From Pelagibius sp050290145 (lineage in GTDB: Bacteria > Pseudomonadota > Alphaproteobacteria > Kiloniellales > Kiloniellaceae), in the NCBI GenBank assembly GCA_050290145.1, contig JBNKHC010000300.1:1-16237 (forward strand): DNA of 16,237 bases, in the 5' to 3' direction. The notes below the pieces were generated by a model. It did no database searches. It saw only the letters and a list, made by a program, of their open reading frames with translations, and had not been told where the DNA came from. Position numbers and translations under genes: made by a program. Below, piece after piece: positions 5,433 through 12,542 of this stretch. Position 1 is the first letter of the stretch. Every line of letters starts with the position of its first letter.

Positions 5433-7505
5433 ATGCGACCGCTGGAGCGCCTGCTGCGTCCCAGGACCATCGCCGTCGTCGGCAGCGGACCGGCGGCGGA
5501 GGTGGTGCGCCAGTGCGAGCGCCTGGGTTACGCCGGGGAAATATGGCCGATCCATCCCACGAAGGAAGAGGTCGCGGGGCGCCGCGCCTACAAGAGCGTC
5601 GCGGAGCTGCCCGGCGCGCCGGACGCGGCCTTCGTCGCGGTGAACCGCCATGCCACCATCGAGGTGGTGCGCGCCCTGGCCGCCGCCGGGGCCGGCGGCG
5701 CCGTCTGCTACGCTTCCGGCTTTCGCGAGTCCGAGGGACAGGATGCCGACAGCGACGGCCTGCAGGAGGCCCTGGTCGAAGCGGCGGGTGCCATGCCGAT
5801 CCTCGGGCCCAACTGCTACGGCCTCATCAACTACGGCGACGGCGCGCTCCTGTGGCCGGACCAGCACGGCGGGCGCCGCCTGCGGGACGGAGAGCGCGGT
5901 GTCGCCATCGTGACCCAGTCCTCCAACATTCTGCTCAACATGACCATGCAGCGCCGCGGCCTGCCGCTGGCCTACGTGCTGACGGCGGGCAACCAGGCGC
6001 AGACCGGCCTCTCCGACCTGGCGCTCGCCCTGCTGGAAGATCCGCGCGTCACGGCGCTGGGCCTGCACATCGAGGGATTCGATTCCATTGCCGGACTGGA
6101 GACCATGGCCGCCAGGGCGCGCGAGCTCGGCAAGCCGGTCGTCGCCATGAAGCTCGGCCGCTCGGCGGAGGCGCGCGCGGCAACCCTGTCGCACACCGCC
6201 TCCCTGGCCGGCTCCGACGAAGCCGCCGCCGCCTTCCTGAAGCGCCTGGGCATCGCCCGCCTGGATTCCATCCCGGCCTTCCTGGAAAGCCTCAAGCTGC
6301 TGCACGCCACCGGGCCGCTGCCCGGCTACGCGCTTTCCTCCCTCAGCTGCTCGGGCGGCGAGGCCTCGGTCATGGCCGACGCCGCCACGGGCCGCCGCGT
6401 CACTTACCGTGCCCTGACGCCCGACCAGGCCGGGGCGGTGAAGGCGACCCTGGGCCCGCTGGTCACGGTGGCCAATCCGCTCGACTACCACACTTTCATC
6501 TGGGCCGATGAGACGGCCATGACCGCCACCTTCTCGGCCATGGCCGCCGCCGGCTTCGACCTCAACCTGCTGGTGCTCGACTTTCCGCGCGGCGACCGCT
6601 GCGTCGACGCGGCCTGGCAGCCGACGTTCGAGGCCTTCGCGGCGGCGCTGAGAGCGCAGGGCGCCCGGGGCGCCATCGTCGCCAGCCTGTCGGAGAACAT
6701 CTCCGAGGCCCAGGCCGAGGCGATGCTGGCGCGCGGCATCGTGCCCCTGGCCGGCATCGACGAGGCCCTGGCCGCGGCAGAGGCCGCCGCCGACATCGGC
6801 GCCGCCTGGCAGACTCCCTTGCCGCCGCCGGTGGTGACCGCGCAAGGCGCGCCGGGCCACACGAGGACCCTGGACGAAGCCGAGGCCAAGGCCCTGCTGG
6901 CGCGTCATGGCGTGGCGGTGCCGCCGGGCCGCCGCGTGGCCGGCGCGGAAGAAGCGGTGGCCGCAGCGCAAGAGCTCGGCACCCCGGTGGCGCTGAAGGC
7001 CCTCGGCCTCGCCCACAAGACCGAAGCCGGCGCCCTGCGCCTGAACCTCAGTGATGCGCAGGTGGTCCGCGCGGCGGCCGGCGACCTCGCGGAGATGGGC
7101 AGCGGACTTTACGTCGAACGCATGATCGAAGCCCCCCTGGCTGAGCTCATCGTCGGCGTGATCGCGGAGCCGCCTCTCGGGCTGGTCATGACGCTGGGCA
7201 GCGGCGGCGTGCTGGCGGAGATCCTGCGCGACACCGCCACCCTGCTGCTGCCCGCCTCCCGCGCCGAGATCGAGGCGGCGCTGCTGGGCCTGAAGTCGGC
7301 GCCGCTGCTGACCGGCTACCGCGGCGGGCCGCCCGCCGACCTTGCCGCCGCGGTCCGGGCCATCGAGGCGGTGCAGCGCCTTGCACTCGCCGAGGCGGGC
7401 TCTATCGTGGAGCTGGAAATCAATCCTTTGATCGTCTCCGCCGAAGGCCGCGGCGCCGCCGCCGCGGATGCCCTCATCGTCTGGAAGGAAGCCTCCGATG
7501 TCTGA
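5433..7505 (+). CDS. ADP-forming acyl-CoA synthetase, probable betaine-acid:CoA ligase
   Basis: This 690-residue protein belongs to the ADP/NDP-forming acyl-CoA synthetases (annotated as acetate--CoA ligase family). It carries both subunits on one chain: CoA-binding Rossmann domain (8-100, TIAVVGSGPAAEVV), succinyl-CoA-ligase-like domains (about 150-455) and ATP-grasp domain (about 475-690). The phosphohistidine should be His254 in LSHTASLAGSD. The ATP-grasp metal motif is ELEINPL (E661, N663). Placed between an acyl-CoA dehydrogenase and caiD, it is the likely activator of gamma-butyrobetaine, crotonobetaine or carnitine, replacing the AMP-forming ligase CaiC of enterobacteria. The reaction is reversible in this family. 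An earlier ATG at 5421 would add four residues (MLRT). I prefer 5433 because GAGGA precedes it and the start then matches the family's usual MxPLxRLLxPRTIAVVG pattern, though both ribosome sites are poorly spaced. The stop overlaps caiD by eight bases. Confidence 0.9.
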   Translation: MRPLERLLRPRTIAVVGSGPAAEVVRQCERLGYAGEIWPIHPTKEEVAGRRAYKSVAELPGAPDAAFVAVNRHATIEVVRALAAAGAGGAVCYASGFRESEGQDADSDGLQEALVEAAGAMPILGPNCYGLINYGDGALLWPDQHGGRRLRDGERGVAIVTQSSNILLNMTMQRRGLPLAYVLTAGNQAQTGLSDLALALLEDPRVTALGLHIEGFDSIAGLETMAARARELGKPVVAMKLGRSAEARAATLSHTASLAGSDEAAAAFLKRLGIARLDSIPAFLESLKLLHATGPLPGYALSSLSCSGGEASVMADAATGRRVTYRALTPDQAGAVKATLGPLVTVANPLDYHTFIWADETAMTATFSAMAAAGFDLNLLVLDFPRGDRCVDAAWQPTFEAFAAALRAQGARGAIVASLSENISEAQAEAMLARGIVPLAGIDEALAAAEAAADIGAAWQTPLPPPVVTAQGAPGHTRTLDEAEAKALLARHGVAVPPGRRVAGAEEAVAAAQELGTPVALKALGLAHKTEAGALRLNLSDAQVVRAAAGDLAEMGSGLYVERMIEAPLAELIVGVIAEPPLGLVMTLGSGGVLAEILRDTATLLLPASRAEIEAALLGLKSAPLLTGYRGGPPADLAAAVRAIEAVQRLALAEAGSIVELEINPLIVSAEGRGAAAADALIVWKEASDV

Positions 7506-8292
7506 GCCTCAAAGCGAAGTCCTTCGAACCCGCCGCGAGGGCGGTGTGCTGGAAGTGACGCTCGACCGGCCCAAGGCCAACGCCATCGACCTGGCGACCA
7601 GCCGCCTGATGGGCGAGACCTTCAAGGCCTTCCGCGACGACCCCGAGCTGCGCGTGGCGATCCTCACCACCGCCGGCGACAAATTTTTCTCCGCCGGCTG
7701 GGATCTGAAGGCGGCGGCCGGCGGCGACGCGGTGGATGGCGACTACGGCGTCGGCGGCTTCGGCGGCCTGCAGGAACTGCGCGGCCTCAACAAGCCGGTG
7801 ATCGCGGCGGTGAACGGCATGGCCGTGGGCGGCGGCTTCGAGCTGGCGCTCTCCGCCGACCTGATCCTCGCCAGCGAGGAGACCACCTTCGCCCTGCCGG
7901 AGATCCGCGCCGGCACCCTTGCCGACGCCGCCACGGTGAAGCTGCCCAAGCGCATGCCCTATCACATTGCCATGGACCTGCTGCTGACCGGGCGCTGGAT
8001 GGACGCGGCCGAGGCGCAGCGCTGGGGCCTGGTGAACGAGATCCTGCCCGCAGACAAACTCATGGACCGCGCCTGGGAGCTCGCCCGCCTGCTGGCAAGC
8101 GGTCCGCCGCTGGTCTTCGCCGCCATCAAGGAGGTGGCGCGCGAGTCGGAGGCCCTGACCTTCCAGGACGCCATGAACCGCATCACCAAGCGTCAGTTCC
8201 CCACGGTGGACGTCCTCTACGACAGCGAAGACCAGATGGAGGGCTTCCGCGCCTTCGCCGAGAAGCGCGACCCGGTCTGGAAGGGCCGCTAG
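7498..8292 (+). CDS. caiD: Crotonobetainyl-CoA hydratase (carnitinyl-CoA dehydratase)
   Basis: This 264-residue crotonase adds water to crotonobetainyl-CoA to give L-carnitinyl-CoA. It resembles E. coli CaiD (261 residues) as I recall it: TLDRPKANAID near the start, KFFSAGWDLKAAA (62-74), KPVIAAVNG (99-107), GGGFELAL (111-118) and the C-terminal signature FAEKRDPVWKGR (253-264). The two catalytic glutamates of CaiD correspond to E115 (GGGFE) and E135 (ALPE). The oxyanion-hole backbone regions FSAGWDLKA and NGMAVGGG are intact. The start at 7498 lies inside the end of the ligase gene behind GGAAGGAA (7483-7490), well spaced. An in-frame ATG at 7468 lies deeper in the ligase gene and adds only residues without family similarity. 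General enoyl-CoA hydratase activity is the alternative, but the C-terminal match makes CaiD the best call. Confidence 0.92.
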   Translation: MSEPQSEVLRTRREGGVLEVTLDRPKANAIDLATSRLMGETFKAFRDDPELRVAILTTAGDKFFSAGWDLKAAAGGDAVDGDYGVGGFGGLQELRGLNKPVIAAVNGMAVGGGFELALSADLILASEETTFALPEIRAGTLADAATVKLPKRMPYHIAMDLLLTGRWMDAAEAQRWGLVNEILPADKLMDRAWELARLLASGPPLVFAAIKEVARESEALTFQDAMNRITKRQFPTVDVLYDSEDQMEGFRAFAEKRDPVWKGR

Positions 8293-8302
8293 ACTGCCCG
8301 CC

Positions 8303-9277
8303 ATGAGCAAGCCCTCTCCAACCGAACCCGAGATCCTCGCCTTCATCGAGGAGGTCAACCGCTTCTACCCGCCCGGTTCGATCGGCGGCGGCATCGAGGT
8401 GCAGCGCGAGCGCTACGACGCCCTCTGCAAGAACTTCGACGCGCCGCTGCCCGCCGGGCTGAGCGTCAGCGAGGAGAGCGCGCCGCACCCGGACCGCCCG
8501 GTGCCGCTGCGCCGCTACCGCCCGGCGGGCGTCAGCCGCGAAGCCCTGGTGGTCTACTTCCACGGCGGCGGCTTCGTGGTCGGCGGGCTGGACAGCCACA
8601 ACGCCGTCTGCGCCGAGATCGCCGAGGCGACAGGCGCCGAGGTGGTGGCGACCGGTTACCGCCTGGCGCCGGAGCACCGCTTTCCCCTGGCGCTCACCGA
8701 CTGTCTCGCGGTGGTGCTGGCGCTGGAAGCGCGCCCGCTGGTGGTGGCCGGCGACAGCGCCGGCGGCAGCCTCGCCGCCGGGCTCGCCATGACCCTGCGC
8801 GACGCCGCGCGCAAGCTGCCCGCCGCCCTGGAGCTGCTGCAGGCCGCCGGCTGGCGGGAGGGAACGCCCTTGCCTCACCTCGCGGGGCAGGCCCTCATCT
8901 ACCCCCTGACCGGCGGCGACCTCGCCGCGGGCTCCTGCCTGGAGATGGCCGAGGCGCCCTGCCTCACCACCAAGGATCTGCGCTACTACCGCGAGACCCT
9001 GGGCGCGCCGGAGGGCAACCCCTACGGCCACCCCCTGGCCGCCGCCGACTGGACCGGACTGCCGCCGGCCTACATCACCTCGGCCTTCTTCGATCCGCTG
9101 CGTGACGACGGCCGCAACACCGCCGCCCGCCTCATTGAAGCCGGCGTCGACGTGACCTACCGCGAGGAGCCGCAGATGGTCCACGCCTGGCTGCGCGCGC
9201 GCCACCGCAGCCCCAGCGCCAAGGCGGGCTTCGCGGCGCTGTGCCGGGGGATTGGGGAGCTGCTGGACAAGCGCTGA
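8303..9277 (+). CDS. HSL-family alpha/beta hydrolase (esterase), possible acylcarnitine hydrolase
   Basis: This 324-residue enzyme is an esterase of the hormone-sensitive-lipase (alpha/beta hydrolase_3) family. The oxyanion motif HGGGF is at 87-91. The nucleophile is Ser152 in GDSAGG, the acid is Asp264 in FFDPLRDDG, and the His is H294 in MVHAWLRAR, giving a complete triad. There is no signal peptide, so it acts in the cytoplasm. It starts ten bases after caiD without a clear ribosome site and is the last gene of the operon. Pseudomonas uses an alpha/beta hydrolase to free carnitine from short-chain O-acylcarnitines, so an acylcarnitine hydrolase would complete the route here. That is inference: the family is broad, and the protein could act on another ester. 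The next gene lies on the opposite strand, 30 bases beyond. Confidence 0.85.
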   Translation: MSKPSPTEPEILAFIEEVNRFYPPGSIGGGIEVQRERYDALCKNFDAPLPAGLSVSEESAPHPDRPVPLRRYRPAGVSREALVVYFHGGGFVVGGLDSHNAVCAEIAEATGAEVVATGYRLAPEHRFPLALTDCLAVVLALEARPLVVAGDSAGGSLAAGLAMTLRDAARKLPAALELLQAAGWREGTPLPHLAGQALIYPLTGGDLAAGSCLEMAEAPCLTTKDLRYYRETLGAPEGNPYGHPLAAADWTGLPPAYITSAFFDPLRDDGRNTAARLIEAGVDVTYREEPQMVHAWLRARHRSPSAKAGFAALCRGIGELLDKR

Positions 9278-9307
9278 GCCCGCGGGCTGCGATCTTCCCC
9301 GGCGGCC

Positions 9308-10402
9308 CTAGACGCGCCACAAGCCGAGCATCATCAGCACTCCCCGGACCAGGTTCCAGATCGCGTCAAGGAAGCGCGAGACGCGCCAGGCGGCATACCG
9401 CAAGAGCCAGTAGGGATCCTCGTAGTCGCGGTTGAAGTCGCTGTCCCATCCGAAGCTGCGCAGCTCCCGATAGGCGCTTCGGATGGGCCCTTCCTTCCGG
9501 ACCTCCGCCCCTCGGTCGCCTTTCGGGCCGGGCGCCGGAAGATCCAGGAGATACCTGAAATAGGCCGACAACGACGGCGCACGGTCCTCGCGTTCTTCCT
9601 CGAGATAGCTGTGAACCAGCCTCATATAGGGCCCAGGATTCGAACGAGCGGTTTTCAGACGGTCGCGGTAGGCCTCGTCCTTGCCGGCAAGCGTCGCCAC
9701 GGCCTGGGCTGACAGCGCCAGAACCATGCGAAAACCGAAGACCAGTCGGGCACGGGCAAGAATCATATAGAGCACAAGAACGCCCAGGCCGCTCCAGAAG
9801 ACATCGTCGATCGCCAGCAACAGAGGAGACCCCTCCGCCAGCCACCAGGAGGCCGTGAGCCAGGCGACGGTAAAGACCGTCGCGTTGCGGAGGTGCGTGC
9901 TGGCATCACGCTGGATATCCTTTTGACTGCCGAGGAGCTCGCGAAGCTCTTCCGGCCGGCTGAGCGCATAGACCGACACCAGCTTGTTGATCTGCTGTTC
10001 CAGATCTCTGGCTTCGTAGGTGCCCCCCTCCAGCGTTCCCGCGATGGTGAAAAGCGCTTCTCTGGGAATCATCCTGCGTGAACCGGACAGCGAGATCACC
10101 GGCGGGAAGAGAAGCACCACCCCGGCGATGAGCAGGCCGCCGAGTTCCCTCAGCAGCACGGCGTAGGCGCAGATGAGCAGGGCAAGAGCCAGGGAAAGCA
10201 GTGCGACGAGCCCGACGCCCTCGACCATCTGATAGACCGGTTGGCTTTGCAGGGCGGCGAGATCGTCCAGGCCGAACTCCGGCAGCGGCGGCGCGAAGCC
10301 GATAAACCACAACCCGCCGATGACGATGGCGTGGCTCAGGAGGCTCGCCCGGATCTTCTCCCAGGTCGTGGTGAATTTATCATAGAGGTCTATGACGTTC
10401 AT
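9308..10402 (-). CDS. Unrecognised multi-pass membrane protein
   Basis: I do not recognise this 364-residue protein. Hydrophobic stretches at about 19-37, 61-84, 88-105, 174-190 and 196-216 look like five membrane segments. Between the third and fourth lies a polar, helix-prone segment (about 107-170, with ARDLEQQINKL and RPEELRELLGSQKDIQRDAS). After the last segment there is a hydrophilic region (235-335) with many charged and aromatic residues (YLEEEREDR, DFNRDYEDPYWLLRYAAWR) and a moderately hydrophobic C-terminal end (343-364). No enzyme motif or transporter signature is visible. Codon use is visibly less GC-biased than in both flanking operons, so it may be a later insertion. The ATG at 10402 is preferred: a GTG at 10453 would add 17 residues lacking a ribosome site. 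It lies 138 bases downstream of the CocE stop and could be read from that operon or from its own promoter. Confidence 0.75.
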   Translation of the reverse strand: MNVIDLYDKFTTTWEKIRASLLSHAIVIGGLWFIGFAPPLPEFGLDDLAALQSQPVYQMVEGVGLVALLSLALALLICAYAVLLRELGGLLIAGVVLLFPPVISLSGSRRMIPREALFTIAGTLEGGTYEARDLEQQINKLVSVYALSRPEELRELLGSQKDIQRDASTHLRNATVFTVAWLTASWWLAEGSPLLLAIDDVFWSGLGVLVLYMILARARLVFGFRMVLALSAQAVATLAGKDEAYRDRLKTARSNPGPYMRLVHSYLEEEREDRAPSLSAYFRYLLDLPAPGPKGDRGAEVRKEGPIRSAYRELRSFGWDSDFNRDYEDPYWLLRYAAWRVSRFLDAIWNLVRGVLMMLGLWRV

Positions 10403-10493
10403 GAGCCGCGTCCGACAGTTCCGCCAAACCGCCCCGTCGTGCCCGGCCAGCACGGGCAGACGTGCGGCCCAGCCAGGATAACACCATTCACGG

Positions 10494-10512
10494 CCGATGC
10501 TTAGGCAATCGG
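10494..10512 (-). terminator. Possible hairpin after the CocE gene (weak terminator candidate)
   Basis: On the minus strand CCGATTGC - CTAA - GCATCGG forms a seven-pair stem with one bulged T and a four-base loop, 28 bases after the CocE stop. No T-run follows, so it is not a classical intrinsic terminator. It may slow transcription, stabilise the mRNA end, or mean nothing. A second short inverted repeat (GCCCG/CGGGC, 10441-10457) lies further downstream in the same 138-base gap. No promoter with a convincing -35/-10 pair could be read for the membrane-protein gene. Confidence 0.25.
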
Positions 10513-10540
10513 AGAAAGCGGGCGGATCGCGACGCGGGGT

Positions 10541-12541
10541 CTACATCAGGTCGCGCGGGATCTTCTTTCGCCACGACTTCTGGTGGATCGACCTGTCGCC
10601 TTCGAAGGCTTCGGCATCCGCCAGGATCTCGAAACTGTCGGGACCGCAAGCGAGGAGCGCCACACTCTCCGTGCGCACGGACCAGTCGCCGCGCCGCATC
10701 TCGGTGGTCCAGCGGCAGACGCCCTTCGCCCTGTCGGGGTCGGCGAGCGGCAGGGTCCAGGTCTCGTGGCGCACCTGGCGCGTCACCAGGCCCGTCTCCG
10801 GATGCTCCGCCGCGCCGGTGTCTTCGTGAATGATGTAGCGGGTCTCCCCCGTGGTGAGCTGGCGCTCCACCGCGTGGCGCGTCGCCGGGGGGGCATGTTC
10901 GATGTAGTGCGGCAAGGGATCCGGGTCGGCCGGCGCCGGCACCTCGATGTCGCGCTGGCCGCTCAGCAGCGGCAGCTCCAGCACCGCCCCGGCCAGGTCC
11001 AGCGTCAGCGGCGCGGCGCCGGGCGGCGGCAGCACCTGCGGCCAGTAGGCATTCGACAGGGAAAGCCGCAGGCGGTGGCCCGGCGGCAGGCGGTAGCCGC
11101 AGGCGTCGAGCCGCAGGGTCACCGCCACACCCTCCCCCTTCGGCAGGGGCTGCGGGTCGGCGCTGCCGTCGCGATGGGCCAGGTTCAGCACGCCGAGGCT
11201 GATGCGCGTCGCCGTGCCGTCGGGATGCACGTCCACCAGCCGTGCGGCCAAGAGGGCCGTGGCCGCATCGCAGCTCAGCGTCACCTTCAAGACGGGACGG
11301 CCGAGAAGTTCCAGCGGCTCGGCCAGGGGTCTGGTCTCGAAGACCAGGCTGCCGCCGTCGTCCGGGCGCTGGTCGGCGGGCAGTTCCCCGCCGGGCTTCA
11401 GGGTGAAGTACTCGCCGCCCAGGGTGCCGCAGTCCGGCGGCGAGGCGATGGTAAGGCTGCCCCCCTCCCCGGGTTCCGAGGCCAGGCGGCGGTCGGCGGT
11501 CAGATGCAGCTGCGCCGCCGGCGCACCCTCCCAGCGGTCGACGGCGACCCAGCGGCCCGGGTCCTCCTCGCGGCGGGCCGCCGGGCGCGGCGCATCGAGA
11601 ATGTAGGCCGTCACCTGCGGATCGTCCTCGGCGCCGTTCTCGACGCCCTTCAGCCAACGGTCCCAGAACCTGATCGCCACGGCGTGGAAGTCCATGCGCG
11701 GCTTGGGCCAGGCGAAGTGCGGGTACTTGTGGACCCAGGGGCCGAGGATCGCCTTGGCCCCGGGACCTTTGGATTCCCCCAGGCCTTCGACCGCGTTCAA
11801 GGGCGTGTTGCGGTAACCGTCGGCCCAGCCGGCCAGCACCAGGGCGGGCACGTCGAAGGTGTCGAAGTCCTCACAGATCGAGCCGTGCTGCCAGAAAGCG
11901 TCGCGGCGCTGGTGGGTCAGCCACTCTTCCAGCATGAAGGGCTCGCCCTCCAGGCGCTCCAGCCACATCTCGCGCCAGCGCTCGCCCACCAGTTCGGGAT
12001 CGGGCGGGCGCGACTGGTAGGCCAGCATGGTCGCCGCCCAGGAGAGATTGGCCGAGAGCTGTGCCCCGCCCTTGAAGTGAATGTCGTCGGCGAAGCGGTC
12101 GACGGTGGAGGCAAGCGAGATGACGGCTTTCAGGGCCGGCGGCTTCAAGGCCGCCACCTGCAGGCAGTTGAAGCCGCCCCAGGAGATGCCCATCATGCCG
12201 ACCGCGCCGCTGCACCAGGGCTGCGCGACGATCCAGTCGATCACCTCGCAGGCGTCGGAGAGCTCGCGCGGCGTGTACTCCCCGTCGATGACGCCCTCGG
12301 ACTCGCCGGAGCCGCGGATGTCGACGCGCACGCCGGCATAGCCCGCCGCGGCGAAGACCGGATAGGTGCTCTCGTCGCGCGGCGCCGTACCGTCGCGCTT
12401 GCGGTAGGGCAGGAACTCCAGCACCGCCGGCACGGGCGTCGCCTCGGCCTCTTCCGGCAGCCAGAGGCGCGCGGCCAGACGCGTCCCGTCCGCCAGGGTG
12501 ATCCATTCGTTCTCGAGAACCCGATAGGACCTGTCGCTCAC
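10541..12541 (-). CDS. CocE/NonD-family serine hydrolase (S15 peptidase-like)
   Basis: This 666-residue cytoplasmic hydrolase belongs to the CocE/NonD group, related to X-Pro dipeptidyl-peptidases (S15). It cleaves esters or amides of unknown identity. An N-terminal alpha/beta hydrolase domain (about 10-290) carries Ser120 in GISWGG, Asp241 in AGWADGYRN and His271 in GPWVHKYPH. A helical cap is inserted at about 150-225. The C-terminal half (about 305-600) is the jelly-roll PepX_C domain with the typical HRLRLSLSNAYWPQ motif. The remaining 60 residues form a tail beyond the usual domain end. No signal peptide is visible. The start is a GTG one base after the transporter ATPase stop (TGAGGTG), so the two are co-translated. 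The natural inference is that it hydrolyses what the importer brings in. No ATG alternative exists near the start. Confidence 0.9.
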   Translation of the reverse strand: MSDRSYRVLENEWITLADGTRLAARLWLPEEAEATPVPAVLEFLPYRKRDGTAPRDESTYPVFAAAGYAGVRVDIRGSGESEGVIDGEYTPRELSDACEVIDWIVAQPWCSGAVGMMGISWGGFNCLQVAALKPPALKAVISLASTVDRFADDIHFKGGAQLSANLSWAATMLAYQSRPPDPELVGERWREMWLERLEGEPFMLEEWLTHQRRDAFWQHGSICEDFDTFDVPALVLAGWADGYRNTPLNAVEGLGESKGPGAKAILGPWVHKYPHFAWPKPRMDFHAVAIRFWDRWLKGVENGAEDDPQVTAYILDAPRPAARREEDPGRWVAVDRWEGAPAAQLHLTADRRLASEPGEGGSLTIASPPDCGTLGGEYFTLKPGGELPADQRPDDGGSLVFETRPLAEPLELLGRPVLKVTLSCDAATALLAARLVDVHPDGTATRISLGVLNLAHRDGSADPQPLPKGEGVAVTLRLDACGYRLPPGHRLRLSLSNAYWPQVLPPPGAAPLTLDLAGAVLELPLLSGQRDIEVPAPADPDPLPHYIEHAPPATRHAVERQLTTGETRYIIHEDTGAAEHPETGLVTRQVRHETWTLPLADPDRAKGVCRWTTEMRRGDWSVRTESVALLACGPDSFEILADAEAFEGDRSIHQKSWRKKIPRDLM

Positions 12542-12542
12542 C

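Noticed and set aside
5373..7016. Long minus-strand open frame (about 550 codons) opposite the ADP-forming ligase
   Set aside because: It is a shadow frame from high third-position GC: low-complexity Gly/Arg/Ala translation, and it overlaps the end of the dehydrogenase gene.
9277..9288. Perfect 12-base palindrome AGCCCGCGGGCT between the convergent esterase and membrane-protein genes
   Set aside because: It could be part of a shared terminator, but it has no loop and no T-run on either side, and such GC-only palindromes are expected by chance in this composition.
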